From: Campylobacter sp. 2014D-0216
GTDB taxonomy: Bacteria; Campylobacterota; Campylobacteria; Campylobacterales; Campylobacteraceae
Direction of reading: 5' to 3'
NCBI RefSeq assembly: GCF_014931215.1
Contig: NZ_CP063089.1
Location: 806,001-870,000, forward strand
DNA length: 64,000 nucleotides
This document shows, one piece after another, positions 18,865 through 28,401 of the stretch. How positions within the stretch are numbered: position 1 is the stretch's first letter; each line of letters opens with the position of its first letter. The notes under the pieces were generated by a model. The model was not told where the DNA came from, did no database searches, and saw nothing but the letters and a program-made list of their open reading frames with translations. The translations under genes were made by a program, and so were the position numbers.

Positions 18865-19598
18865 TAATGAAGCTCCTTTTTCATTTTCAAGTAATTCAAC
18901 CAAAGATCAAAACCTGTTTTTGTTTTGCTATCTAAGATCATGATGTCGATTTTAGGATTTAATCTTTTAGCTGCCATGGAAGCAGCTTTAAAATCAAAGT
19001 CAAAGTGTTGAGCTAAATCTGCTTTGGTTATAACTAGCAAATCTGCTTTTCTAAACATCACTGGATATTTTTCTACCTTATCGCTACCTTCTGTAACTGA
19101 AAGCAAAACTACATTTAAATGCTCACCCAAATCATAGCTTGCAGGGCATACCAAATTTCCTACATTTTCGATAAAAACTATATCAAGTTTACTAAGTTTA
19201 AAATGATGTAAAGCATCATGTACCATAAAAGCATCTAAATGACAAGTTTGTCCTGTGGTAATTTGATGAGCTAAGCCCCCTGCTTTGATAATGCGGTTTG
19301 CATCGTTATTGGTTTCTAAATCTCCTTCAACTACAGCTATTTTTAAGCTATCTTTTAAATTTTTTATCGTTTCTTCTAAAAGTGTTGTCTTTCCACTACC
19401 TGGAGAACTCATCAAGTTAATACAAAGTGTGCCATGTTCGTTAAAATGTTCTCTATTATGCGAGGCTTGATGGTCGTTTTTTGATAAAATTTTACTAATA
19501 ATATGAATAGTTTTTTCTTCTTTTAAAGCTGGATTTTCATGATGGTGATCATGGTTATGATCATGTCCATTGATAGAACAGCCACAGTCTTTACACAT
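18864..19598 (-). CDS. hypB: Hydrogenase nickel GTPase HypB
   Basis: A 244-residue SIMIBI GTPase that drives nickel delivery. It has the N-terminal high-affinity nickel motif CKDCGCS and a short histidine stretch (HDHNHDHHH), P-loop SPGSGKTTLLEE (about residues 65-76), switch residues VEGDLETNND and the base-recognition ITKAD. AT-rich promoter-like sequence and an AAAGGAT ribosome site lie upstream after a 65-base gap from hypF, so hypBCDEA-msrA may have its own promoter. Confidence 0.96.
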   Translation of the reverse strand: MCKDCGCSINGHDHNHDHHHENPALKEEKTIHIISKILSKNDHQASHNREHFNEHGTLCINLMSSPGSGKTTLLEETIKNLKDSLKIAVVEGDLETNNDANRIIKAGGLAHQITTGQTCHLDAFMVHDALHHFKLSKLDIVFIENVGNLVCPASYDLGEHLNVVLLSVTEGSDKVEKYPVMFRKADLLVITKADLAQHFDFDFKAASMAAKRLNPKIDIMILDSKTKTGFDLWLNYLKMKKELH

Positions 19599-19663
19599 AA
19601 GATATCCTTTTTATATTTTTTGTTTATTTTATATAAAAAAGTATTAAAAAAATATGAGTTTGA

Positions 19664-21865
19664 TTAAGTTTTTAATGATAAATAATGCACAAGCTGCCCA
19701 AGCGCAATGGAGCTATCATTGCAAGGATATTGTGAAGAAGTTTTATAAGAGAAATTTTTTTGAGATAATACCATATGAAGTGTTTTATTTTGAAATACCC
19801 CGCCACATAAAATCACTTCTTCTTTGAAATTTTTTGAGTATTCTATGATCAAATTTACAATAGCATTGATCAATCCTGTGCTAATTTTAACCTTGTCTTG
19901 ATCTTTTAAAGCTTGCAAAAAAGCATTTTTAAAACATATTTCATTATCTTTGATGTCAAATTTATAGCTATAATCAAGGTTTTGATTGTAGTATTTTTCC
20001 ATCAAAAGCCCAATTTGTGCTTCATAGTCTAGTTTTTCTTGATTAAAGGCAATCGCTCCAAAAGCATCGATAATTCTGCCAAGAGAACTAGTATACAAAG
20101 AACTTTGAGTATGAATTTTTTTAAGATTGTTTAATTTTACTTGAGAAAATTGACCCAAAAACCAACTTGCTTCGCTTTCTAAATTAAAATCAAAAATCAA
20201 AGATAAAGCTAAATTTGCGATATTTTTAATATCAGCATTAATTAATTTGAAATTTTTAAAATGGCTTAGTCTGGTATAATTTCTTAGATTTGCCCTAAAA
20301 ATCTCTCCGCCCCAAATTTTACCATCATCTCCATAGCCTGTACCATCAAATACAAAAGCTAAAACGTCATTTTTGTAAATTTTATGTTCAAATAAACATG
20401 CACACAAGTGTGCATAATGATGTTGTATCATAAATTTTTCATCATGATTTATTTGTTTTACATAAGCAAAATGCGGGTGTTTATCGCACAAAACTTGATC
20501 AAAGCTTACCCCATATGCCTTTTGAAAAAAGTGTAAAATTTTCAAAAATCTTTCTTGGATATCTAAATTTTTCATATCACCTATATAGGGAGAAATGAAA
20601 ATTTGATCCTTAAAAAAGCACGCAAATTCGTTTTTTAATTCACTTCCCAAAGCAAGGATATTTTCTTTAGAATTAAAAATATTTTTAGTATTAATATAAA
20701 GTGGATTTAAACCTCTTGAAGTTCTTAAAAACATTACCTTATCGTTAATAACTTGGGCAATACTATCATCACTTGAGTTTTGTATTTGCCTATCATAATC
20801 AAGATAAAAATCAAACACATCGCTAAGCTGTTCTAAAAGTTTTGTTTCTTTATAGATGATACTTTGCGAGCTTAAATTGGCACTCGTTGCGATGATAGGT
20901 TTTTTAAAATGTTCAAAAAGCATTAAATGCGTCCCCATGTAAGCTAACATAATGCCTATTTTATCGGTATCAGGTGCCAAGACTTGATGGATATTTTTAC
21001 TATTTAAAATCACAATAGGTTTTAAATTTGAAGTGAGAAGCTTTGCTTCAAATTTATTAATAAAAGCTAACTTTTGAGCCATATCAAGATCTTTCACCAT
21101 AATAGCAAAAGGCTTCTTAGGGCGGTTTTTGCGTTTTCTAAGTTCTATGATGGTGTTTTCGTTTGTACTATCACAAATTAAGTGAAATCCTCCCATACCT
21201 TTAAAAGCTATGATTTTACCTTGCTCTAAAAACTTTGCAAGCAGGATAAAAGCTTCTTCATCTTGAGCTAAAATATTTTGGTTTTTATCTTTTAAAAAGA
21301 TTGTAATTTTACATTTTGGACACGAAAGAGGCTGGGCATGAAAGCGACGATTAGCTGGGTCTTTGTATTCGCTTTGACAAAAAGCACACATGCTAAATTG
21401 TTCCATAGTAGTATTAGCTCTATCATAAGGAAGTTGTTTAATGATTGAAAACCTCGGCCCGCAATTTGTACAAGTGATGAAAGGGTATTTAAAACGTGGA
21501 TTTTTCTCATCATAAAATTCTTCATAGCAGTCTTTACAAAGAGCAAAATCACTTAAAATAGGACTAAATTTTTCACCATCTTGTGAATGATTTATAATAA
21601 AACTATCGTAATTTTTATCAATTTTTTTATCAAAAAAAACAAACTCATCAATTCGCGCTAAAGGTGGCAAATGCAAAAAAAGCTTTTCTTTGAAAGTTAA
21701 AACTTCACTTTGATTACATACAAGGATCACTACAACACCCAAGCCATCATTATACACCTCACCTTTTAAGTGTAACTCTTGAGCTATATTAAAAACCAAA
21801 GGACGAAAGCCAACTCCTTGCACTAGTCCTTTGATGTGAATTTCATATCCAAAGTGGGACATCAC
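19664..21865 (-). CDS. hypF: Carbamoyltransferase HypF
   Basis: A 733-residue enzyme that makes carbamoyl-AMP from carbamoyl phosphate and transfers it to HypE. Domain order: acylphosphatase with GLVQGVGFRP (about residues 14-23), two zinc fingers (CKDC, CTNCG, CAFC, CPKC; residues 108-190), a YrdC-like domain (IIAFKGMGGFHLICD), and a Kae1-like carbamoyltransferase with FVFDGTGYGDDGKIWGGE and ILCGGVFQN. Start MSHFGYEIH overlaps the 516-residue upstream gene by about 20 bases. A complete, normal HypF. Confidence 0.96.
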   Translation of the reverse strand: MMSHFGYEIHIKGLVQGVGFRPLVFNIAQELHLKGEVYNDGLGVVVILVCNQSEVLTFKEKLFLHLPPLARIDEFVFFDKKIDKNYDSFIINHSQDGEKFSPILSDFALCKDCYEEFYDEKNPRFKYPFITCTNCGPRFSIIKQLPYDRANTTMEQFSMCAFCQSEYKDPANRRFHAQPLSCPKCKITIFLKDKNQNILAQDEEAFILLAKFLEQGKIIAFKGMGGFHLICDSTNENTIIELRKRKNRPKKPFAIMVKDLDMAQKLAFINKFEAKLLTSNLKPIVILNSKNIHQVLAPDTDKIGIMLAYMGTHLMLFEHFKKPIIATSANLSSQSIIYKETKLLEQLSDVFDFYLDYDRQIQNSSDDSIAQVINDKVMFLRTSRGLNPLYINTKNIFNSKENILALGSELKNEFACFFKDQIFISPYIGDMKNLDIQERFLKILHFFQKAYGVSFDQVLCDKHPHFAYVKQINHDEKFMIQHHYAHLCACLFEHKIYKNDVLAFVFDGTGYGDDGKIWGGEIFRANLRNYTRLSHFKNFKLINADIKNIANLALSLIFDFNLESEASWFLGQFSQVKLNNLKKIHTQSSLYTSSLGRIIDAFGAIAFNQEKLDYEAQIGLLMEKYYNQNLDYSYKFDIKDNEICFKNAFLQALKDQDKVKISTGLINAIVNLIIEYSKNFKEEVILCGGVFQNKTLHMVLSQKNFSYKTSSQYPCNDSSIALGQLVHYLSLKT

Positions 21866-23393
21866 TTAACTTAAAAAAAGGAATATGTTTAAATACATTC
21901 TTACTAAGGCTTTTATGCTCAAACAAACTTCCACTAAGCACTACACAATCTACTTGATTTTTAGCTTTTAAATCATCAAATAAATCTCTTAAAAAATATG
22001 CCAAACTCTCAACCACACCTAGTGCTATGATTTGATTTTCCACCCCTGCAAGCTTAAAGCTCATCACGCTTCTTAAGGTTTTAGTATAATCAAACTCTTT
22101 TTGCTCATTAAGCTTAAAGTCTATCCTAACACCTTTTGCCATTTTGCTTTCATCTGCTAAAGCCAAAAGCGCCAATGCTGCTTTTTGCACATCTTTATCA
22201 AGTTCTAAAATCATACCTATCATACCAAAAAGATTAAAAAAACTATTAGTAACATTAAACTCTTTTTGCACTAGAGTAAATTCTTTTTCATAATTAGCTA
22301 GCAATCTCTTAGCAACATCATCTTGACTTATAGTTTTATAAAACTCATCAAAGCTCTTTGGCAGGGAAAGTTTTAAAAGGTTTAATTCTTTATCAAGTAA
22401 AATAACATCATCATAAGCCTTGCTAAGCTCTAAAAGCAAAGTTTTTTTATCTTTAAAATCAGTCAATATACAAGAAATTCTTGCAAAATTTTTATCTTCT
22501 TTTTGAAAAATCAAATTTCTAAATTCAGGTAAAATATAATCATATCCTTTGCACACAAGCAATTCATTTTCTATGAAAGCAACTTCAAAATCATCTTCAA
22601 AATGCTCTATTTTTTTGAAATTTAAAAATTTCACTCCTTCTTTTTCTAACTCATAGCATATTGCAAATAAAAAAAGATTATCATAAAGTTTGATTTTAAA
22701 ATACTCTTGTGTTGGTGAGTGGTTTTGTCTAAAAATAGCATTAAACTTAAGTTTCATTAGAGGTTTTTCAACCCCTGCTAAAATTTTAAATTGCTCATTA
22801 TTGCATGAAAAAAATGCATTGATATGTTTTGGATCGCTTGGGATTAAAAAATCATCTAAGTTATCATTAAAAATTTCAAAAACATACACTCCTTTTGAAT
22901 TTTTAAAATATATTTTTTCTTGTTTTTTTAATCTCTCTAAAGCTTTTTTTAAATTATCATGGAAATTTTCTTTAGTGATTTTTATAAACTCATTTTCTAT
23001 TTTAAATTCCTCATCTACAAAAACGCCCCATTCATTGCTTAAAAGTTCACCTTGGGTGTATGCATTTGCATTCAGTCTAGTTAAAAAACTTCTTTTAGTG
23101 AAATTTTTTTCTTTTTTTATAGGTGTGAAATCTTCTTCTATAAGCTTTAAATCAAATTTATTCAAAAACACGCTATGGCTGATTTTTTCTAAAGTAGTGC
23201 AAAATGCTTGAATTTCATCTTTCTCGCCTTTTACCTTAATGGTGATTTTTTCATCTTTTTGTTCATAGTGATATGTGTAATCTTTAGCATAATAACCAAG
23301 TAAATATTCAAAAATGTCATTTTTGGATTTATAATTAAAAGTAATTTCTAAAAGCAAATCAAAAACCTTAAAAATAAAATTTTTTAAAAACAT
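21843..23393 (-). CDS. HypF-associated protein of unknown function, degenerate HypF-like
   Basis: A 516-residue cytosolic protein with no clear catalytic motif. Parts resemble HypF in order: an acylphosphatase-like stretch near residues 47-75 (KITIKVKGEKDEIQAFC), a YrdC-like phrase near residue 160 (KIYFKNSKGVYVFEI against HypF KIIAFKGMGGFHLI), and a C-terminal GSLFEHKSLSKNV resembling HypF GGVFQNKTLHMVL. Zinc fingers and the nucleotide-binding glycines are missing. It overlaps hypF and leads the hyp cluster, as does an unknown gene in C. jejuni. I infer a non-catalytic HypF paralogue with a role in hydrogenase maturation; this needs a profile comparison. Confidence 0.65.
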   Translation of the reverse strand: MFLKNFIFKVFDLLLEITFNYKSKNDIFEYLLGYYAKDYTYHYEQKDEKITIKVKGEKDEIQAFCTTLEKISHSVFLNKFDLKLIEEDFTPIKKEKNFTKRSFLTRLNANAYTQGELLSNEWGVFVDEEFKIENEFIKITKENFHDNLKKALERLKKQEKIYFKNSKGVYVFEIFNDNLDDFLIPSDPKHINAFFSCNNEQFKILAGVEKPLMKLKFNAIFRQNHSPTQEYFKIKLYDNLFLFAICYELEKEGVKFLNFKKIEHFEDDFEVAFIENELLVCKGYDYILPEFRNLIFQKEDKNFARISCILTDFKDKKTLLLELSKAYDDVILLDKELNLLKLSLPKSFDEFYKTISQDDVAKRLLANYEKEFTLVQKEFNVTNSFFNLFGMIGMILELDKDVQKAALALLALADESKMAKGVRIDFKLNEQKEFDYTKTLRSVMSFKLAGVENQIIALGVVESLAYFLRDLFDDLKAKNQVDCVVLSGSLFEHKSLSKNVFKHIPFFKLSDVPLWI

Positions 23394-23427
23394 AAATATA
23401 ACAATTTTAATTCTAAGGAAAGCTTAA

Positions 23428-23453
23428 AAAGCTATCTAATTCTAGATAGCTTT
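23428..23453 (-). terminator. Rho-independent terminator after the pepE-like gene
   Basis: An 11-base perfect stem (AAAGCTATCTA/TAGATAGCTTT, four-base loop) lies five bases after the stop codon and is followed on the minus strand by TTTTTAAGC. It separates pepE from the hyp cluster. Confidence 0.8.
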
Positions 23454-23457
23454 ATTT

Positions 23458-24285
23458 TTAGTAATTAAATTCAGAATCAATGGCGATTTTTTGAATTGCT
23501 TTTTTGTTTTCAAATTTCAAAAGCGGTGCATTTTTATCCATACCTAATACTTTTGCTTTTTTACCATCAAGTAGCAAGGCAACTCCTTCAGGTAAAGCAT
23601 AGATACTTACACTAGGATTTACGATCAAAAACTCTTCTAATCTTTCTTCACGACTTTCGCCATTATGTCCTGCTGGCTTACCGGAGATAAAATGTGGGTT
23701 GATTTGATGTGGGAAGATATTAAAAGTATTAAAAGATTTTGGCTCAACAATAGGCATATCATTAGTTGTTTTCATAGTCGCACCTGCTACATTTGAACCT
23801 GCTGACCAACCCACATAAGGCACACCCTCACTTACTCTTTTTGCAATGAGTTCTACTAGGTTGTTATTATAGAGTTGATTAACTAATTCAAAAGTATTTC
23901 CACCACCTACAAATATTGCATCAGCATTCTTAATAATCTCAGCAGCATTACCCCTATGCACGCTAATTATTTGAAGTCCCAAGCTTTCTAAGGCTTTAGA
24001 AACTTGTGCTTCATATTGATCGTAAGTTTTTCGTACACCTGCATAAGGAATGAAGGCTACTTTTTTACCTTTTAAGTTATTTCTTTCAACAAATTCTTTA
24101 AGCCAAGGCAAGGCATGATTTAAATATCCTGTATTTTTATAACCTGAACTTGAAAGCAATAAAGCCTTTTGTTTGTCTTTTGAAAAATTAATCATTTCGT
24201 TTGACTTTGCGTTTAATGCTACCGCACTAAAGAGCATAGTAGCTAAACCAAGAGCGCCTATTTTTAACAAACTTCTTCTTTTCAT
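23458..24285 (-). CDS. pepE: Peptidase E (S51 family)-like protein with an export signal
   Basis: A 275-residue protein of the alpha-aspartyl dipeptidase family. The nucleophile elbow GWSAGSN (serine about residue 162) and GGGNTFELVNQL are intact, as is HINPHF-like HQINPHF near residue 196. Unlike cytosolic E. coli PepE (about 229 residues), it begins with a 26-residue signal MKRRSLLKIGALGLATMLFS..ALNA, with twin arginines, so export through Tat or Sec is likely. Separate transcript: AAAGGA lies upstream and a strong terminator follows. It interrupts the hyp-to-ygjP order I know from C. jejuni, suggesting insertion here or loss there. Confidence 0.85.
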   Translation of the reverse strand: MKRRSLLKIGALGLATMLFSAVALNAKSNEMINFSKDKQKALLLSSSGYKNTGYLNHALPWLKEFVERNNLKGKKVAFIPYAGVRKTYDQYEAQVSKALESLGLQIISVHRGNAAEIIKNADAIFVGGGNTFELVNQLYNNNLVELIAKRVSEGVPYVGWSAGSNVAGATMKTTNDMPIVEPKSFNTFNIFPHQINPHFISGKPAGHNGESREERLEEFLIVNPSVSIYALPEGVALLLDGKKAKVLGMDKNAPLLKFENKKAIQKIAIDSEFNY

Positions 24286-24349
24286 TGTCTTTCCTTTAAA
24301 AATATATTTAAAAACTATTTATTTTAATCAATATATTTTTAAAATACAA

Positions 24350-25015
24350 TTAAAAAATAAGAGTTTTTAAAAACACTTCCCTTTCTTTATAATCTGGCAT
24401 CAAACGATACAAAAAGTCGTAAAATTCTTTTTGGTGATGTGGGTAGATCAAGTGAGTTAACTCATGAACAATGACATATTCTATTGCTTTTATGGGTTTT
24501 TGCATGAGTTTTAAATTTAAGTTTATATATGCTTTTTGATGATTGCATGAACCCCATCTTGAGACCATTTCTTTAATGCAAATTCTTTGCACTTTTCTAT
24601 CAAAAGCAAATTGCCACTTGTGGATAAAAAATTCAAAAACAATCCTTGCACTTTGTCTTATAAAAGTTTGCAAGTGTTTTTGGTCTTTTGCGTATATTTT
24701 ATCTTTTTGAATTCGTACTTTTTTGTATTTTTCACCCCAAACCAAATGAAATTTCTTTCCCAAAAAATACACTTCATCTTCGGACAAAACCACTCTTTTT
24801 GAAGCTAATTCTTTTTCCTTGGCTCTTATCCAAGCTTCATTTTTTTCTAAAAAGTGCAAAACATCTCTTTGTTCATAGTATAGTGGTATGCTAAGTTTAA
24901 AATTTAAGTTTCTATCTACTCGAAGCCTAAGGTATTTTAGCTTTTTCTTTTCATATGTAAAACGAAATTCTTTAAATTCTAAAATTCCTTTTATACTAAT
25001 GCTTTGTTTTGCCAT
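24350..25015 (-). CDS. YgjP/DUF45-type zinc metalloprotein
   Basis: A 221-residue protein of the YgjP (WLM-like) family. The zinc motif HELTHLIYPHH (HEXXH, about residues 174-184) and the preceding SRWGSCNHQKAYINLNLKLM signature (about residues 141-160) are intact. Usually annotated as a metallopeptidase or metal-dependent hydrolase; substrate unknown. Its first 25 bases overlap the 3' end of the MATE gene upstream, so they are probably co-transcribed. Confidence 0.85.
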   Translation of the reverse strand: MAKQSISIKGILEFKEFRFTYEKKKLKYLRLRVDRNLNFKLSIPLYYEQRDVLHFLEKNEAWIRAKEKELASKRVVLSEDEVYFLGKKFHLVWGEKYKKVRIQKDKIYAKDQKHLQTFIRQSARIVFEFFIHKWQFAFDRKVQRICIKEMVSRWGSCNHQKAYINLNLKLMQKPIKAIEYVIVHELTHLIYPHHQKEFYDFLYRLMPDYKEREVFLKTLIF

Positions 25016-26307
25016 TTTTTACTTTTCCATCTATAAGAATTTACAATACCACGTAAAAACTCATCTGCGCAAAATCCTATCCAAATTCCTAGCATTCCAA
25101 GTCCTGCATAAAAACAAAGCACATAACCTACCGGCAAAGACACCCCAAGCATAAATACCACTCCACTTAAAAACGGAAATCTAGCATCTCCTGTAGCTCT
25201 TAGTGAATTTACCATGACTATATTGAAAGTTCTTGAAATTTCTAAAAAAATCGAAAGAGTAAAAAGTGGTATCATTAGTTCTTTTAAATTTTCTTCAAGT
25301 TTCACCACACCCATGGTAAAGTCTTGCAAAACATAATTTAACAAAGCCACAAAAGCACTTGCGATCACACTAAAATAAAGCGCTATCCAAGTATGCTTAT
25401 AAGCTACATTTAAATACCTTGCACCCACTAGTTTACCTATGATGATTTCATTAGCTACGCTTATAGCTTGTCCTACTAGCATAATGAGTAAAGAAATTTG
25501 AAAATAAATCGTTTGGACACTTAAGCTTTCTTTACCCAAACTTGCCACAAAGGCAAAAGCAATGGTGTATTGGATAAACCATATCAAATGCTCCCCTGCT
25601 GCAAACCCACCGATGTTGAGTATCTTTTTTAAAACCATTTTTTCAAGACTTATCATTTCTTTAAATTTTAAATGAATTTTAAGCTTAAAGCTAAGTATAC
25701 CCACAAGCATACAAAAAGATATCGCACGCCCTGTTATATTGCTAAGCCCTACTCCAAAAAGCTCTAACTTAGTAAAATGCAACACGTAAAAATTTCCTAT
25801 GAATATCACAACATTCATTAACAAAGTAGTAAACATAACCCAATAAGCCATATTGTATACTCTTACAATAGCAGCTAATACTATACCCATAGCATCAAAA
25901 AACAAGCAAATTCCAAGCATATGCAAGTAAATTTCACTATCTTTTAAAAGTTCATTTGGAATTTGTAAAAGATGAAGCAAAAACTCTCCATGCCATAAAA
26001 TCAAACTTCCACACACTAGTCCAATCAGTGCGTTTAAAAATAAACTTTGATGAATGGCCTTTCTAGCTAGAGTATAGTCTTTAGCTCCTAAAGCTTGAGC
26101 GATTACCACACTACAACCTACACTTAAAAAGCTAAAAATAATGATAAACAAATCAGCCACCTGATTACCCGCGCCCATAGCTCCAACTAAAAAGTTAGAA
26201 TACTGCGAAACCATCACAGTATTGATAATCAAAGAAAAATATCTTAAAAACATTTCAAGTAGTATAGGCATACTAAGATGCTTAAGCGAAAGTTGTTTGC
26301 TTGCCAT
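24991..26307 (-). CDS. MATE-family multidrug/toxin efflux transporter
   Basis: A 438-residue protein with about 12 transmembrane segments in two six-helix halves, a DinF/NorM-like layout, with the internal repeat seen at SVGCSVVIAQALGAKDYTLARKA (residues near 60-80) and VANEIIIGKLVGARYLNVAYK (near 285-305). It probably exports cationic drugs or metabolites in exchange for Na+ or H+. It overlaps the ygjP-type gene downstream. Substrate not predictable. Confidence 0.9.
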   Translation of the reverse strand: MASKQLSLKHLSMPILLEMFLRYFSLIINTVMVSQYSNFLVGAMGAGNQVADLFIIIFSFLSVGCSVVIAQALGAKDYTLARKAIHQSLFLNALIGLVCGSLILWHGEFLLHLLQIPNELLKDSEIYLHMLGICLFFDAMGIVLAAIVRVYNMAYWVMFTTLLMNVVIFIGNFYVLHFTKLELFGVGLSNITGRAISFCMLVGILSFKLKIHLKFKEMISLEKMVLKKILNIGGFAAGEHLIWFIQYTIAFAFVASLGKESLSVQTIYFQISLLIMLVGQAISVANEIIIGKLVGARYLNVAYKHTWIALYFSVIASAFVALLNYVLQDFTMGVVKLEENLKELMIPLFTLSIFLEISRTFNIVMVNSLRATGDARFPFLSGVVFMLGVSLPVGYVLCFYAGLGMLGIWIGFCADEFLRGIVNSYRWKSKKWQNKALV

Positions 26308-26341
26308 GAATACTCTTTATGATAGTAAATTTTGAAAGTAT

Positions 26342-26372
26342 AAAAAGTAATTTTACTTAAAAATTACTTTTT
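26342..26372 (-). terminator. Rho-independent terminator after the DUF2920 gene
   Basis: A 13-base perfect stem (AAAAAGTAATTTT with its complement, loop ACTTA) begins eight bases past the DUF2920 stop codon and runs into a T-rich tract on the minus strand. The strongest hairpin in this part of the window. Confidence 0.85.
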
Positions 26373-26379
26373 GTAAGCT

Positions 26380-27600
26380 TTATAATATCTCTAAAATAAA
26401 TTTATCACCTTTATCTTTAAAAGTAAAGACTTTATTTTTACAAGGATAAGATATGCTATCTTCTTTCATACTAAATGTCTTATCTTTTAATTTTTCAAGC
26501 AAAATAGGCAATTCTTTATTAAATAAAGCCTTATCAGGAATTCCACAACCATGAGTTAAATTTTTTACAAATTTACCATCTATATTTTCCTCATCAATCA
26601 AATGAAAATCCACCTCATAACCCAATGCTTTTAAAATTTCCATCATTGAATTTTTATGATCAGATGGGGTTAAGTCATCTTTTGCACTATGATAACTTGT
26701 ATAGATGATGTTTTTGTTCTTTTGTGCTTGCAAAATCAAGTGATCCTTGTTCAACAAAGCTCTTATTAGGTAGTTTTCATCAGCAAAATAATAAGGTGAG
26801 CTTGGATCTTTGCGTGTCCAGTAGGTTTCTACATAACAATAAACCTTACTATTAAGTTCATCTTCATTTAAAACTGCATCTCCTTGATTTAAATCTCTTC
26901 CTACAATATACCTCAAAGGCGGTAAAGCAGCCCCAGAATTATCTATCACTCCATCTACGTACCAAGGAGCTATTTTCGCACACATTAGCGCTACTAAGCC
27001 ACCATATGAGCCCCCTCCATAAATTTTTGGTAAAGATTTAAATTGAGGATAATTTTTCACAATATCTTTTAAAGCATTGATATGATCAATGGCAGGCATA
27101 ATGGCAAAATTTTGATACTCATTATTTGGCGGAACAAAAGTTACAGATAAATCAACTTTATAATCCCTATCCAACAAACCTTTGTCTTTTAGTGCAGTCA
27201 TTTTTTGATCAAGAACATGGTAATATTTTTCTATACTAGTTGTATTATTCAATATTTCAAAATCAACTTTAAATTCCTCAAAGGCTTTTTCAAATTTCCT
27301 TATATCATCTAGCAAAAAAGTCATTTCAGCGCTATACTTCTCCACATCAGATCTTCTTTGGCAAAAACAATGATAAAAAACATTTACAGCTACTACATCA
27401 AATTTTTTAGCAATAAATTTTCGGTAACTTTCTAAAAAATGTATATTTGCATTAGCTCCATAACCACCTATGATAAAAACTATCGCTTTCATTTCTTTAC
27501 TGTCATCATAAGTGATTCTATATTCTAGCTTACTTTCTCTTTTTATATTTAATTCTACATCATCACAAGAATCTATGAAATAAGTTTCATTTTTAAGCAT
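26380..27600 (-). CDS. DUF2920-family protein, alpha/beta-hydrolase-like
   Basis: A 406-residue cytosolic protein of the DUF2920 family, multiplied in Campylobacter. It has hydrolase-like features: VFIIGGYGANANIHF near residue 42, and GGGSYGGLVALMCA near residue 195, where GSYGG fits a GXSXG-type nucleophile elbow, and a late histidine in LTHGCGIPD. Activity and substrate are unproven. In C. jejuni two such genes sit at the same place between pstB and the MATE gene and may carry phase-variable poly-G runs; here there is one intact copy with no homopolymeric G tract. Confidence 0.8.
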   Translation of the reverse strand: MLKNETYFIDSCDDVELNIKRESKLEYRITYDDSKEMKAIVFIIGGYGANANIHFLESYRKFIAKKFDVVAVNVFYHCFCQRRSDVEKYSAEMTFLLDDIRKFEKAFEEFKVDFEILNNTTSIEKYYHVLDQKMTALKDKGLLDRDYKVDLSVTFVPPNNEYQNFAIMPAIDHINALKDIVKNYPQFKSLPKIYGGGSYGGLVALMCAKIAPWYVDGVIDNSGAALPPLRYIVGRDLNQGDAVLNEDELNSKVYCYVETYWTRKDPSSPYYFADENYLIRALLNKDHLILQAQKNKNIIYTSYHSAKDDLTPSDHKNSMMEILKALGYEVDFHLIDEENIDGKFVKNLTHGCGIPDKALFNKELPILLEKLKDKTFSMKEDSISYPCKNKVFTFKDKGDKFILEIL

Positions 27601-27609
27601 GTTAAGCCT

Positions 27610-27650
27610 TTTGGAAAATTTGATTAATTATATCATCAAAATTTTCCAAA
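27610..27650 (-). terminator. Hairpin after pstB, with a -10 box in its loop
   Basis: Twelve-base perfect arms (TTTGGAAAATTT and complement, 27610-27621 and 27639-27650) enclose a 17-base loop, ten bases past the pstB stop. On the minus strand the loop reads TGATGATATAATTAATC, so it also holds a TATAAT box placed about 25 bases before the DUF2920 start. It can both slow pst read-through and start DUF2920 transcription. Confidence 0.6.
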
Positions 27651-27660
27651 CAAACAAAAA

Positions 27661-28401
27661 TCACCCAAAAGATCCACTTAAATAAGCTTTTGTTTTTTCT
27701 TCTTTAGGATTTTCAAAAAATTCCTTACTCTCTCCAAATTCTATCAGCTCCCCTAAATGAAAAAATGCAGTATAATCAGCCACACGTTTACCTTGTTGCA
27801 TGTTGTGTGTTACCATAACCATAGAAAGATTATGACTTAATTCTTTAATAAGTTCTTCTATTACACTTGAAGATATAGGATCAAGTGCAGAAGTTGGTTC
27901 ATCTAAAAGCAATAATTTTGGCTTTATAGCCAAAGCTCTTGCGATACAAAGACGTTGTTGTTGGCCGCCTGAAAGTGCTAGAGCGTTTTGTTTTAATTTG
28001 TCCTTTACTTCTTCAAAAAGCCCCACTTTTTTAAGGCATTTTTCTACTAAAGCATCTTCTTCATCTTTATTTTTAATCATTCCATGGAGTTTTGGAGCAT
28101 AAGAAATATTATCATAAATGCTTTTTACAAAAACATTAGGTTGTTGAAATACCATGCCAACTTTTTTTCTAAGCATAACCAAGTCTTGGTTTTTAACATC
28201 TTTTCCTTCGATCTCTACAAGGCCATCGGTTTTAGCTATTTTGTCATTCATCCTATTAAAACAACGCAAAAATGTGGATTTTCCACAACCTGAAGCACCT
28301 ATTAAAGCTGTGATTTTATTTTTTTTAATTTCCATATTAATATCAAATAAAGCTTGTTTTTTACCATAAAATAAATTAAGATTTGTTGTTTTTGCTATCA
28401 T
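27661..28401 (-). CDS. pstB: Phosphate ABC transporter ATPase PstB
   Basis: A 246-residue ABC ATPase energising high-affinity phosphate import. Walker [14 protein letters not shown] (about residues 35-47), Q-loop MVFQQPNVF, signature [16 protein letters not shown], Walker [13 protein letters not shown] and switch MVTHNM are all present. The start is ATG at 28401, giving [13 protein letters not shown]; a longer frame upstream would lie inside pstA. It overlaps the pstA stop by four bases (ATGA). Last gene of pstSCAB; no phoU follows. Confidence 0.96.
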   Translation of the reverse strand: MIAKTTNLNLFYGKKQALFDINMEIKKNKITALIGASGCGKSTFLRCFNRMNDKIAKTDGLVEIEGKDVKNQDLVMLRKKVGMVFQQPNVFVKSIYDNISYAPKLHGMIKNKDEEDALVEKCLKKVGLFEEVKDKLKQNALALSGGQQQRLCIARALAIKPKLLLLDEPTSALDPISSSVIEELIKELSHNLSMVMVTHNMQQGKRVADYTAFFHLGELIEFGESKEFFENPKEEKTKAYLSGSFG

